A DNA stretch of 64,000 bases, taken from the NCBI RefSeq assembly GCF_030269925.1, contig NC_085109.1:1798001-1862000 (forward strand), given 5' to 3'. A model generated the notes under the pieces. It saw only the letters and a program-made list of their open reading frames with translations, was not told the DNA's origin and searched no databases. Position 1 is the stretch's first letter. The number at the start of each line of letters is the position of its first letter. The translations under genes and the position numbers were made by a program. Origin of the DNA: Bombyx mori. Lineage: Eukaryota > Arthropoda > Insecta > Lepidoptera > Bombycidae. Positions 23,201 through 34,964 of this stretch are shown in pieces.

Positions 23201-26200
23201 TGGTATTAATATTTTTACTCGTGGTAGGACCTCTTGTGAGTCCGCACGGGTAGGTACCACCGTCCCGCCTATTTCTGCCGTGAAGCAGTAATGCGTTTCG
23301 GTTTGAAGGGTGGGTAGCCGTTGTAACTATACTGAGACCTTAGAACTTATATCTCAAGGTGTGTGGCGCATTTACGTTGTAGATTTCTATGGGTTCCAGT
23401 AACCACTTAACACCAGGTGGACTGTGAGCTCGTCCACACATCAAGACAATAAAAAAAAAACAATTTTTGTCCTAAAATCTATAAAAATGTTCTGCAAATG
23501 TTTCAAGAAAATCGAAACAAGTGTACAATACATACATAACGATATGGGTGTCGCCATGGCGGCCATCAGCGCGGCCTCCCCACCGCTGGACCCGCCCGTG
23601 GTGCGCCCGGTGTGATACGGGTTGTTGGTCTGACCAAACACCATGTTGCGAGTTTCACACCTACAGAAGACAAAGGGAAAATCTGAAGTTTTAACACTTT
23701 GCATGAAATAGTCAGAGGTTCTTGTGGGTTAATAGCCCAGTTACTTTTCAGAAGTGTCACCATCTCCTTCTCAGATTGTAGCTGCGTCCTCATCAATAAT
23801 TCGCATTTGTATCACACTTGACCTAACTGTCCACTCATACATATCAAATCAAAATCAAAACATCAAAACGCTAGTACAATTTTCTTTTATTTTGGGACTC
23901 CGAACATTTAGACCAGTCATTTTTAAATTATAACGTATTCAAATGTAATAGTGGTCCCGCAATAGTCGAAATTCAACTATAATTAATTGGAATTATAAGT
24001 TTATGCATTATTATGGTTCTATTGTCAAATACTTCTATAATCACAGATTTCGCCAAGACTACACGATAGACAAATAATATTAAAAATAAACAATATTAAC
24101 CTATTGTCAATTTGACCACAGATTTTAAACATTAACAAAAGTTTGACAAAAAAGGAGGATATTTATATGTATGGCTTGTGTCAAATACATGATAGTGTGT
24201 GTATCGATTTAATGTATTATTAACGCACAATTTAAAAAAAAAAATAGCATTTTGTACTCCTTCTCTATATTCTCTATAAGCGTGGGAAACTTCACACTCC
24301 TCCGTCCGCGCAATTTTCGCAAAAAGGCGTACAAAGTTTTTGCTTCACGTATTATTAAATAGATTTCAAACGACGAATAGACATTCGACATTCTATCTCT
24401 ACGCCGATACGCGAGGAGTCTCTCACCATTTGTTGATCTCTGGTACGTTGGTGACGGCGAGCGGGAGGGCGCCGGCCGCGCGCATGAGGCGCACGCACTC
24501 CGCGTCCTCGTGCGCGCGGACGTGCGCCCGCGCCTTGATGCCCAACGTGTGGAGCAGGCCCTTCACCGCGTGACTCTCTTTCGCCGTAAACGGAACACCT
24601 GAGGAAGGTCATCATCAGTTGAGAATGATCGTCAACTTGATGCCTGGTCAGGGCCGGATTTAGACTTAATGCCGCTCCTGGGCTCCGGAAAAAATCCGCC
24701 CCAATATTGGAATTTTACCTAAACCTATAGTATATATTTTTTATTTTTCAAAATTAAAATAACTAATTTATTACAGAAACTTTATCATTTATGTTATATA
24801 TTCAAAAAACATAAATAAATATTTGTTTTTTTCATAAAAATTTTTAAATTTTGCACTAAGGGTGACTCATAATTATATTACATAAAAAAAACTAATTAAA
24901 TTTCTTTAATTCCAGAAATAGGAAAAATCGATTATTATTTAAAATGTCCAATGAAATAAATTGATTACATCATTTTGATTATTAATTGTTACCAAAATTG
25001 CCAAAATTATAATTCACAAATAATGGATGAATTGAATTTGTTGAATTATCAATTAAACATAAAATATTTTTTTAATAGAATTAATTAATTTTTTTTTTTT
25101 TTTTTATTGCTTAGATGGGTGGACGAGCTCACAGCCCACCTGATGTTAAGTGGTTACTGGAGCCCATAGACATCTACAACGTAGACGCGCCACCCACCTT
25201 GAGATACAAGTTCTAAAGTCTCAGTATAGTTACAACGGCTACCCCACCCTTCAAACCGAAACGCATTACTGCTTCACGGCAGAAATAAGCAGGGCGGTGG
25301 TACCTATCCGCGCGGACTCACAAGAGGTCCTACCACCAGTAATTACGCAAATTATAATTTTGCGGGTTTGATTTTTATTACACGATGTTATTCCTTCACC
25401 GTGGAAGTCAATCGTGAACATTTGTTGAGTACATATTTCATTAGAAAAATTGGTACCCGCCTGCGGGATTCGAACACCGGTGCATCGCTTCAACACGAAT
25501 GCACCGGACGTCTTATCCTTTAGGCCACGACGACTTCAAAATGTTGAGCAATCTTGATAAGACAAAAAAAAAATTTACTTTCAAAATTTTGCCGCCCTGG
25601 GCACTTGCCCCGACTTCCCCTAGTGTAAATTCACCACTGTGCATGGTGTATCAGAAACGTGCTCAATAACGGAGTTGGTGGAACTGGTATTTCCTAACAC
25701 AATAGTTAAATCTCCTCATGGGAATAGTGGTTAATGACACTGACTACTGTACCACAGGAGGAGAGTTCTTTTCGTATACAAACTCTCAAAGCCAATTTTT
25801 TTTCCTTTATATTTTTCATTTAAAATTGTAAACGTAATTGTAGATTTTGAAAAGAATTGAACGTAAAATAAGGGAAACTAACTTTAAAAAATGTATCTGG
25901 CATGTTTTCTTTTTGTCGATTTTTCTCAGGACTGTGGCTTTTAAGAGCAAGTGATATATGACGATATTGATGTTTAGTGTCAAGCGTTTGGTGCGCTAGG
26001 ACTATCCCTACATGTATGAAACTACTCGTGCGCCATCTGTCAAACGCTAACGGCACTAGTATGCCAAAAACGTTCTTCAGAGCGCTGACAATCATTTTAC
26101 ACAGTCAGAAGCGTAGACGTCAAATATACATACAACCCTTAGTTTTTATTTATATATCAGGTAAAAGGTATATATACCAAGGAATGGTTTCTTCTTGAGA

Positions 26201-29200
26201 TATTCTTCTGAGAGTCCCTCATCAAGCATCCGGTCGATTTCGCGCGCTTCTTCTAAAGCCTCTTCAAAACGCTCATCTGTGACGGCGTTCAGTATTGGAT
26301 TGACCTAATAAAAACATTAGTGTGAGGCATCAGGTAGTAATTGATTCACGTTTTTTTTTTCTTCTCAATCAAACATTGAAACTCATATAAAAAAATATTC
26401 GCGCCAATCGGTAAAAAAAATTGAATGGTTTTACAAAATGGCGGCAAAAATTACGAGGAGCCAGGGTGTGGAGGGTAGAAGTAAGGAGCACCATGTCGGT
26501 TTATTAAAAAGTGTCCGCCAAAAGAGAACTAATTAAGGTAGCCATAGTAGCTAGTAGAAAGATTTTAAAAACAAACTACCACACTTCGCTTCAATCCGCA
26601 CACTTCTGTTTAAAACTGCTATTCTTTTCTTCTCTTCTCAGCCGTGTCACTCTTGACAGAGTGGTCGTGATCGTCATGTAGTGTTGGAAGGGGCAGACTT
26701 GATGCATCTCACGATGTCGCGCCATCTCTCCCTGCTCGAGGCCATTCTACTGCTATATTCATATAATATCCACTTCGTGCAGTAGCGCTTTTTCGATGAG
26801 TCTTCCAACAATAATTTGATATTTACAGGTAAACACTTTTTCAACTTGTCTCCTATAGAACCTCCTTACCTCTAACCTCCATATACCAGGGTTGACATTG
26901 TCACCATAGATAGACACTTATTGACACTCGGCCAACTGGACGATTGGCTATTAAGTTGTTGAGCTGATAGACAAATCAACTATTTATTCTCAACGTCATA
27001 CATAACATTCCTACGCTCGACTGTTTAGGCAAAATGTATAGATTGCGTGATAAGTATAGTTGAGATAAATTGACTTTCGCTGTCTGCGCAATCTGAATTA
27101 ATAACAGTTTTGTACTTTCCAAGCAGTGAGCAGTAAATACTTAAAACAAACAACTATTTTAGTTGATATTTGTTTGATATATTGTCAAAATAGACCTAAG
27201 GAAGAAATTAGAGTATTAAACGGTAGGCAGCGGCTTGGCTCTGCCCCTGGCATTGCTGAAGTCCATGGGCGACGGTAACCAATCACCATCAGGTGGGCCG
27301 TATGCTTGTCTGCCTACAAGGGCAATAAAAAAAAATTCAAAAAAATAATTAAATTCGGTAAATAGACCTCTCATTATAGGAATTCTCTCGATATTTCATG
27401 TATATTTACATATTTTTTCGGGCGTTAACTTATCTGTGGAAGGCAATGTATATACACATATAACAGATTATTATAACAGCACTTCAACGAACTTCAAAAC
27501 GTCGAATTAACCTAAAAAGAATGCGTATAATGACGATAAAACTAAATTTTTATTGGCATTTTTTTATATTCTATTATGTAAAAAAATTTGCAATGATATA
27601 TGTTTTCAGAGGAACAACCAACTTAATGTGCGTTCTTGTGGAACTTTCTACTTTCTAGACTAGCGAACTGGATAATTATAATAGGGTGAAATAGTTGGAT
27701 GATAATCATTTATTCAGAACTGGTGAAATTTGAATACGTTTCGCTCCTGTCATCTTTAAGTTTATGAACCGAAACTGTTTGTTGACACTGACACTACTCG
27801 CGCGTTATCTGTTCTGCATTTCTGGCACTATGACACAAAACCTTTCTCCAAATGTCATCAAAAGCTATTAAAGCAATTTCATTACATTTTTTTTTCTTTT
27901 TTCGTGCCTATGCTTTTTTCACCATCACCCATCACGGGGCTCAAATCGGAGTGTTGCTAGCACTGGCCCTAATAAGAGCGGTGCTTCGTAGAATCTACCA
28001 CGGAATCAGAAACGCGACCCACTGAGAAGATCCGGCGAGAAACTCAGTGGATTGTGTCTATGGGTTAATTTACTCGTCGAGCCTTTCGTCGCAAGCGACG
28101 GGGGTTCGGCGAGGACGGTGATCGGATTCATTAACGGTACCGTATAGAGCCATTAGAAACTCCTTTATATGTGTATTATCTATTAATATCTATGGTATAC
28201 TTTTGGCGGGAAGGCAAGAATCGAAGTTGTGTGTTAGTTTGTTTTAATTTTTTTATTGTAGTGTTTCTTCAGGTTGAAATGTGTATTAACTGTGATTTAC
28301 ACATTTTTTAGCATCTACGAAATGTGGGAAAAATTAAACAAAGTCAAAGCCAAACGTATCTCTTCTTCCATAAAGTCCAAAGTCCACTCAAAAAATCTCA
28401 GATCTCTCAAAAAAACCACCATTTTACTGTGAGTTTATTTCATCCCATCTCATAAAGTTTTTGCTTCATGTAACAGAATATGTTACAAATATATATTTCT
28501 GGTAAATTGTTTTTGTTTAAACTCTAATTTGGCAAAATTGTAAGGTAATTGTCATATGTACCTACTTAAAAATGTATACTTTATAAAAACCTTATTTTAT
28601 TTACTCATAAAAAATCTACCAGCATAATGTTTTCAAAGGCGTATACCGGGAAAAAAGAATGTAGTTTCTGCAGATTATAAAATTTTAACAACACAGCAAT
28701 AAAATAAGATTGTCGTGGCGTGCAACCTCTTTGACAGGACATAAAACCTATAATCACTAGACATAGACAGACTAAGACAGACATTTGAAAATAATTCGAA
28801 AATAAATGGAACGAGGGCGTACGTGACCAGCAGCGACGCAGTCAGTACATTTTTTGACTTCTGAAAAGACAGACATACAAAAAGACGAAACAGAACGAAT
28901 AATAATTGACCGTTCTTATATAAGATATTCAAGTGACCTTCAACCGTTCAAGTAGTCATTCGACCGTTCAAAGATGATGATTGCTGAAACTGAATTTTCA
29001 TTTTTGTTTAATGTTGTACAAGTTGTATACATGTGATGTTCATTATAAATTATTGCATAATAGTTATATAATAATTCTACCCTTCACACTAACACAAACA
29101 CAACACTAGAAATAGGTATGAGCACTTGTATAATTCCAGAAATGATTATATTTCTTTTTCCTAGCCGGCAGCAAGATAGTTTCTGGTAGCAGATAAAAGC

Positions 29201-30732
29201 AACTATGCCTCAATATCATAAACTCCTACATATTACAAGTTTCATTACATAAGACAACGGTACTGACTAAATATGGAAGTTACAAGTGAAAACTTAGGGA
29301 CAGTTATGACACATTATGACATGTCTCAAGTACATTCAAGTTGCATAATCAGTATCAAATACCCAATTTACAAGTATCTTATGACATATTTTTGTTGAGT
29401 TATATAATACCAGACGTGACCAGTGTTTTCACTGTTTAAATTTTGGTTTACAAAAACGCACTTGTAGTTTTGGGCAGCGTAAATTGTGGGCAGATTGAAT
29501 TGTATTCATTATTATTCGAATATACTTTAACCACTTAAATGAACACCCTGTCTCATTAACTTTACTCGACTACAAGACTTATTCAAGACTTTCATTATTA
29601 ACAATTATAGATCAGTCAAACAGTCATCTGTTCCTAAATTAGGATTTTGTGGACTATGGGAACCAGAGACACATTTCTTTCCATTCATCATGGACCATCC
29701 AGTGCAATAATAGAGATCACCAAAGAACCTCTGAAGATCCAAAAATTTTAGATAATTATACAAAGAAATACATTTCATTTTGTAAGTTTTAATAGTGAAA
29801 ACGATTGTTTTAAACTAGTTTAATTATTTAAACAGTCCTGGTTTTTTATTTCTTTTATGGTCATGACAAAAAGTCTAAGATTCTAAATATTTTTTATTAC
29901 TGCCAGATCCAATGCCACACTAACAATACCGTTCAACCTAACATAATCGTTTTGACTAAAATTTAAGAATAAGGTAGATCCTTTTACACATAGTGACACA
30001 ATTATGGCAATTTTTTTATTTGTTTATATGGTATTAATTCGTTTTTGGAGGTCAGTACCATGTGAATTCTGAAATCCTATCCACTTTGAGACATGAGATT
30101 AGTTCCAATAGTAACAGATACCTCACCCATCAAACCAGAACACATAACTACTGGTAGCAGAACCTCAACCTACCCTTGCAGACTCACAAGACCTTGCCTA
30201 TTTCGGTTGTGAAGCATTAATGCGTTTCGGTTTGAATGGTGGGGCAGCTGTTGTAACTATACTGAAACCTTAGAACTCATAACTCAATGTGGCGGAATTT
30301 CTGTTGTATATGTCTATGAGCTCCGGTAACCGCTTAACATCAGGTGGCCTGTGAGCTACCTATCCACCTATCTATGCAAAAAAATAAAAAGATTGTATTC
30401 TACAGTTAGAGATGACGGTGGTAACTACTGTGTGGGTTCCCAATATGCTCTGCTGCTATTAGATATAAATTCAATTTAAATATAGAGTCCAATATGTCCA
30501 GAAATATACTTACAATTTTTATTCTTTCAATGCACATTTGAACCAAATCTTCAGACTTTAACTGTCTATTTCTGATCTTTGCGGCAATGGTCACAGCATC
30601 GTCCTTAAGTATAATATGCTTTTTTTCCAAATTTGGCAAAGGTGTCCTCTTCGCTTCCCAGTAAAGGGAGAATATGTAATCAATGAATAAGTCCAGATAT
30701 GTTCTGAAGACCAGGAATGCGTGTTTGATCAT
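17231..30732 (-). CDS. FAAH2: Fatty-acid amide hydrolase 2-like, gene A (complete, 11 exons)
   Basis: Amidase-signature serine hydrolase, expected to cleave fatty-acid amides at a membrane. Exons from 5' to 3' on the minus strand: 30732-30514, 26304-26178, 24598-24427, 23660-23536, 22918-22829, 22702-22557, 22238-22156, 20996-20822, 20400-20278, 18552-18415, 17380-17231. All phases fit and give 515 codons plus TAG (human FAAH2 is 532 aa). A hydrophobic N-terminus (about residues 5-25) suggests a membrane anchor. The triad is visible: Lys122 in VPFTAKES, Ser197 in GGSSGGE and Ser221 in SDIGGSTRMP, with the same spacing as rat FAAH Lys142/Ser217/Ser241. The C-terminus has PFNFAYWG and PLGIQVV family motifs. 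Exons 3, 8, 10 and 11 are strongly GC-rich compared with the paralog. No 5' UTR exon was located. A Helitron-like element ends 21 bases past the stop. Confidence 0.95.
18050..18225 (+). mobile_element. CR1-like LINE 3' end
   Basis: GAGCGCTATGACATGTCCAT through GGTAGGTAGCGGTTTGG to GGCAATAAAAAAAAG. In the last intron of FAAH2 gene A. Confidence 0.7.
18590..18842 (-). repeat. Bm1 SINE, 5'-truncated
   Basis: Inverted copy 38 bases upstream (in gene sense) of the acceptor of exon 10 of FAAH2 gene A (exon starts at 18552). Confidence 0.85.
19225..19405 (-). repeat. Unclassified interspersed repeat, copy 4 (diverged)
   Basis: TCTCCCACATTTATTCACTTTC and CGCGTTCCCGCCCAAAAGTT match the other copies in reverse. 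Confidence 0.5.
19406..20277. other. Unexplained sequence in intron 9 of FAAH2 gene A
   Basis: Contains GC-rich 19505-19690 with a good donor-like CTACAG|GTGAGTGC at its end, and two near copies of GGCTATTTACACGCC (about 19871 and 19923). It looks like part of an unknown mobile element, possibly its leader region, but I recognise no domain. Confidence 0.35.
20418..20791 (-). repeat. Bm1 SINE filling intron 8 of FAAH2 gene A
   Basis: Near-complete inverted copy that keeps its tRNA-like head but has lost its A tail. Only 17 bases separate it from the exon 9 acceptor side (20401-20417) and 30 from the exon 8 donor side (20792-20821). Confidence 0.9.
21340..21565 (-). repeat. Bm1 SINE with internal deletion
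   Basis: CAACCCACTTTGAGACATT, then CCTACCCTTCAA joined directly to GTGGAAGTCATTCATGAA, then the head with GGGATTCGAACCCC. Confidence 0.75.
21748..22060 (+). repeat. Unclassified interspersed repeat, copy 2
   Basis: TTTTTGGCGGGAACGAGAGG through CACCATTTTACTGAGATTG, followed by a degenerate CATTTCATCTCATTT run. Upstream part of intron 7 of FAAH2 gene A. Confidence 0.65.
23215..23459 (+). repeat. Bm1 SINE, 5'-truncated
   Basis: GTGGTAGGACCTCTTGTGAG through AATAAAAAAAAAA, 77 bases past the exon 4 donor of FAAH2 gene A. Confidence 0.85.
23940..24365 (-). repeat. Inverted copy of the 6.6-7.1 kb repeat
   Basis: CAACTATAATTAATTGGAAT, ACTCCTCCGTCCGCGC and CAAAGTTTTTGCTTCACGTA match that repeat in reverse. 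It lies in intron 3 of FAAH2 gene A, 62 bases past the exon 3 donor. Confidence 0.65.
25089..25540 (-). repeat. Full-length Bm1 SINE
   Basis: Inverted, T tract to head (TTAGGCCACGACGACTTC), about 450 bp. In intron 2 of FAAH2 gene A. Confidence 0.92.
27205..27335 (+). mobile_element. CR1-like LINE tail fragment
   Basis: GGTAGGCAGCGGCTTGGCTC, CCATGGGCGACGG, GCCTACAAGGGCAATAAAAA. In intron 1 of FAAH2 gene A. Confidence 0.7.
27905..28140 (-). mobile_element. Jockey-like LINE 3' end fragment
   Basis: Inverted LINE tail with ACGGGGCTCAAATC, GACCCACTGAGAAGATCCGG and the CGTCGCAAGCGACGG palindrome. Confidence 0.75.
28202..28455 (+). repeat. Unclassified interspersed repeat, copy 3
   Basis: TTTTGGCGGGAAGGCAAG, GTGTTTCTTCAGGTTGAAATG, CACCATTTTACTGTGAG. 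Confidence 0.6.
30045..30385. repeat. Two diverged Bm1 pieces in opposite orientations
   Basis: 30045-30195 resembles an inverted Bm1 body (CCACTTTGAGACATGAG, CAGACTCACAAG). 30196-30385 is a direct body to the A-rich end. They meet near CACAAGACC and TTGCCTATTTCGG. Confidence 0.65.
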
Positions 30733-32072
30733 GTTAAATGCTATTCCTCGAATAATGTTACAAGTTTTGCTGCCAGGCTGGAAATTTACAATATATGAAA
30801 TTTAGACAAGTAGTCTGTTATATAAATTAAGACAAGTATTGGTTGTTAATTTACATAAAATGTAAAGTTTGGCATTGTTCTTTTGAAACTTAAGTATGTC
30901 AATTAATTAATTACTATTAATACTAAGTACTAAGTTATGTCTTGCAGGCTTTTGAGTGTATTGATATACATACTTTTTAAACTGTCTTATTATCTCTATC
31001 GTCTAGTGTTTAGTGATGGTAACTACTGTATGAGGGATCTGTTTCAAGCACCCTGAAAATGAGAGCCTTTACTTATACTTAAAAGTACTCAAGATTTAAA
31101 TATTTAATCTGTGTACATAAATGAAATAATATAATGAAATAATTTGATTGAACTGAACTTTAAAATAAATGTATGTAATGTGTACATTAAATTTTTCATT
31201 ACCTACATAATCACTTTTATATTGAAAAGTTAGTTTTATACTTTTTCGTGCTAAACTTAGTTGTGACCACGAAAACAAAAGAATTCGAAACATCGAATAT
31301 AGCATAACGACAATGAAAATGCTAGATTAAGCCCGTAGGAGTAATTTTAATAGGTAGGTATGTCTCCGAATCGTAAACACTGAAGAAAAATACTTTATGC
31401 TTACATATTTCCGAAGAATAATAGAAAAACTCGGTTTACAGATAAAAATCTAACTTTGTCAACAACGATAAACTCACCACAGAATGCGAAATTCTTCCGT
31501 CGCCGTGGTTTGTTGTGCACATTGTTTTAAAAGCCGGCTATATTATAATTACGAATGTTGTGTATGTCCAATGACCGGCAAAAAGTAAACTGCTCTAAGT
31601 AGTGTTGCTTAATTACACGGACATACACGATACGGATCAATGTTCTACGCGACCACTAATCAGAGACCGCGGATTCATGTGAAAGTTATGAGATACATAC
31701 TTTGAACTTTCTAATGCTGTGATATCGAGTGGGAAATTCGCGTCAAGTGTATTCGTACTGCAGGAAATAATGATACAAGCAAAAGAAAATAACATGATTT
31801 TGATTACTTGTGAAGAGAAGAGAATTTAATGACTATATTTAATTATAATTGCAGTCTTAAAGACTATACCAATTGTTATTGAAACTTGTTGCAAAAGGAA
31901 ATATTTCTATTAAAGATAAATAGTTTACTAATTATTTGGAGAAAAGGGAAAAGAGTACGCATCATTACTGTTTATAAGTTAAATAATTCAATGTGTTTTT
32001 CATAATTTTTTCTTGTTTTTCACTCATTCTTAAGTAGGTACATACATACTTACTTACGAATTACGATGTCAT

Positions 32073-33027
32073 CAGTGTGACCAGATTTAAATCGAACAAT
32101 ATGCCAGTTACTCGTATAAATTCTGCTAAAATCTGCTTAGTTTTTATAAATAATTCCGAAATTCTGCTAATAGATAAGGTCATCATTTTTACGAGGATTT
32201 AAAAGAACAAAAAAAGGCAATTTCAAATATTTATTAACAAATTATAACTTCCAAATTTCTGTGGCGTCCATGTTTTATATGGAACTGTCAGGCTTTGTGC
32301 TGCCTTTACCATATTTTTTAATGGCGTAAAATTGACGCATCCACCTTGTTCTTTAACTGCCTGTTTGACATGTAGAATTCCTGCAATATGTTCATTTTTA
32401 AATTTGTTCCGCAAGTTTTTTTTATGTTGCTTATTTGAGAAAATAGGCACTCACAAGCTGTATTAGACATAGGCAAAATCATCATGGCCTTTGCAAAATC
32501 AACCAAGTGCGGATACTACTTAGTGCTATCAGCCTTCGTCATTTTTGAAATGTGGCCCCAAAACATTTCTGTGTTCAAACTCATAGGTGTGGGATTAGAA
32601 CTTCCTCCAGATTCTAACAGTTTGGCCACTGTTTTGTCTAATTTAACCTCCCGATATTCGGAGTCAATTGCTTGCATATTAGATTCTTTAACCAAATTAG
32701 GAATTTTAGAAAAAGTTCTGGCCAAACTTGTGAATTCTTTGTATACACCGTTTTGCGGATCAAGAAATTGAATTTGAATTTGAATTTGAATTTGAAAAAC
32801 CTGACATTGTTTTACAAAGGTAAAATTCCTCAAATATTTTTAGCGCAACTATCCGAATGACTAAATATGAAACACAGATGTCAAATCCTGCTACAATTCT
32901 GCGAAGTTTTAATGAGATTCAGCCAAAAAATTCCTTATTTTCAAATCTGCAACACAATCTGCTAAACCTTAAATTGGGGGTATAATTCTGCTAAAATCGC
33001 AGAATTCTGCTAAATCTGGTCACACTG
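32073..33027 (-). mobile_element. hAT-type transposon relic, 955 bp
   Basis: Inverted ends CAGTGTGACCAGATTTA and TAAATCTGGTCACACTG, flanked by a perfect 8-bp duplication GATGTCAT (32065-32072 and 33028-33035), the hAT hallmark. Several subterminal CTGCTAAA-type repeats lie near both ends. Minus-strand coding remnants include a hAT C-terminal dimerisation segment (LPMSNTACECLFSQ, about 32318-32470) and, further 5', a fragment at 32516-32833. Much of the transposase is missing, so this is a deletion derivative. A TTTGAA microsatellite lies within. Confidence 0.88.
32763..32797 (+). repeat. GAATTT microsatellite
   Basis: Four to five tandem copies of the hexamer TTTGAA inside the hAT relic. Confidence 0.85.
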
Positions 33028-33111
33028 GATGTCATTGAATTTTCTTTGTAATTTATTTTAAATTTTTTTAAAGACTTTATGGCCTGGTAACAAGACTTTT
33101 AAGCCAATTCT

Positions 33112-33614
33112 TTTTATTTTTATTTTTTAATATTATGATGGGTGGATGAACTCACAGCTCACGTGGTGTTAACTGGTCACTGGAGCCCATAGACTCCTAC
33201 AACGTAAATGCCATCACCTACCTTGAGATATAAATTCTAAGGTCTCAGTATAGTTACAACAGCTGCCCTACCTTTCAAACCGAAACGCATTACTGTTTCA
33301 CGGCAGAAATAGGCATGGTGGTGGTACCTACCCGTGCGGACTCACAAGAGGACTTACCACCAGTAATTACGCAAATTATAATTTTGCGCGTTTGATTTTG
33401 ATTACACGATGTTATTCTTTCACCGTGGAAGTCAATCGTGAACATTTGTTAAGTACCCACGTCATCTCGGATCCTCCCGATCCACTAACGGTGCTTTTAG
33501 GTACTTCCGTACGTATTTCATTAGAAAAATTGGCAACTGCATGCGGGATTCGAACACTGGTGCATCGCTAGATACGAATGCACCGGACGTCTTATCCTTT
33601 AGGCCACGACGACT
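33112..33614 (-). repeat. Full-length Bm1 SINE with a 50-bp LINE piece inside
   Basis: Inverted copy from T tract to head, interrupted at about 33457-33507 by sequence matching the jockey-like LINE coding region (CTCGGATCCTCCCGATCCAC). It is bounded by GTAC on both sides. Confidence 0.85.
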
Positions 33615-34073
33615 CATTCAACGAAGCACTCCTCTTACTAGGGCCCGTGATAGCAAATTTTCTGACATTCATCCGTCAGTTCACTGACCGGTTCGTGAGT
33701 AGCTAGAATAACCCTTTAGGCTACCAGAAATTAAGCAGGAGGAAAAAAGAAGAAAATATATGACCTTGAAGTCGTCGTGGCCTAAAAGATAAGACGCCCG
33801 GTATACTCGTATCACGCGTTGCGTCTAGGCGTCTGTGCCGGTGTTCAGATTTCACAGGCAGGTACCAATTTTTTAGATAAAATACGGACTTAACGATGTG
33901 TCCACGATTGACGTCCAAATCGTTTAATAAAAATCAAAACCGCAAAATTATAATTTGCGTAATTACCGGTAGTACGACGTTTTGTGAGTCCGTACGGGTA
34001 GGAAAAAATTTTTTTAGCAGTTTCTGCCGTGAAGTAGGAATGCGCTTCGGTATGAAGGGTGGGGCAGCCGTTG

Positions 34074-34572
34074 CACAGTGGGTCGATACTATGATTTTAG
34101 TGACTTAGGCACCAACTTTGTTTTTTTACATTTTTCTTTATGTAGATAGATAGAGCTCGTTAATCTAAATAATAATTGTTTTAGGCAAAAATTACAAAAA
34201 CTTTATAGTTTGGTCAAAAAAATATGTTTTGTGATTTTTTTGTATGGAGCGGGTCACATTAAATTAAATTCCTGCTAAGTACCGTGAGGTCCCGCTTTGA
34301 AACTTTATTTTCCTTACACCTTGTCTAGTCTACTATCATTTGATGCTATGAACATGTGCATAAAGTTGCAACTCTGTCAAATAAATGGATTGAAAAAAAT
34401 GAATAAATACATAGAATAAATACATAGAAATACCTTTTTTTTTTTTTTCATAAGTGCTTTTAAGTTAAATTTGATATGGATTAGTAAGTAAAAGCACGTA
34501 ATGATACCCAGAATTACATAATACCTAACAACAATACATTTAGTAGGTCTCTAATTAAGCAATCTCTCTAAT
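34074..34572 (+). repeat. Transib left terminal inverted repeat
   Basis: Begins CACAGTGGG. Pairs with 36863-37351 on the other strand, with a handful of substitutions and one length difference around a T tract. Confidence 0.9.
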
Positions 34573-34964
34573 TATTAGGATAGTTAACATTATTTAATGA
34601 GGATAGCTAGTTAAGCAGCCATTACTGGGTAGTAGAAAATATAGTAAATATTTGTTAGTCTCTAGAAGTATAAAGTGACCATGTTTATTATATACTAACT
34701 AGTGTTCGTTTATTCGTACTACTACTAACATCTCGTGATTGTCGTTGTGATCTTCCTTTTTCCGTTATAATGAATAATTTTGTTAACAATTTAGAATTAT
34801 TTATGATTTTATGAGAGCAACTATAGTCGCTGTCTGATAATAAAAAACTCTTTCAATTCCTACAAAATCAAATAAACGTGACCGAAGAGAAAAGTATTGA
34901 GCTCCAAAAATTCTATACGCACTTTTGTTCAAATATAAGTGCAATATGAAAACGAAGTAGTCGC

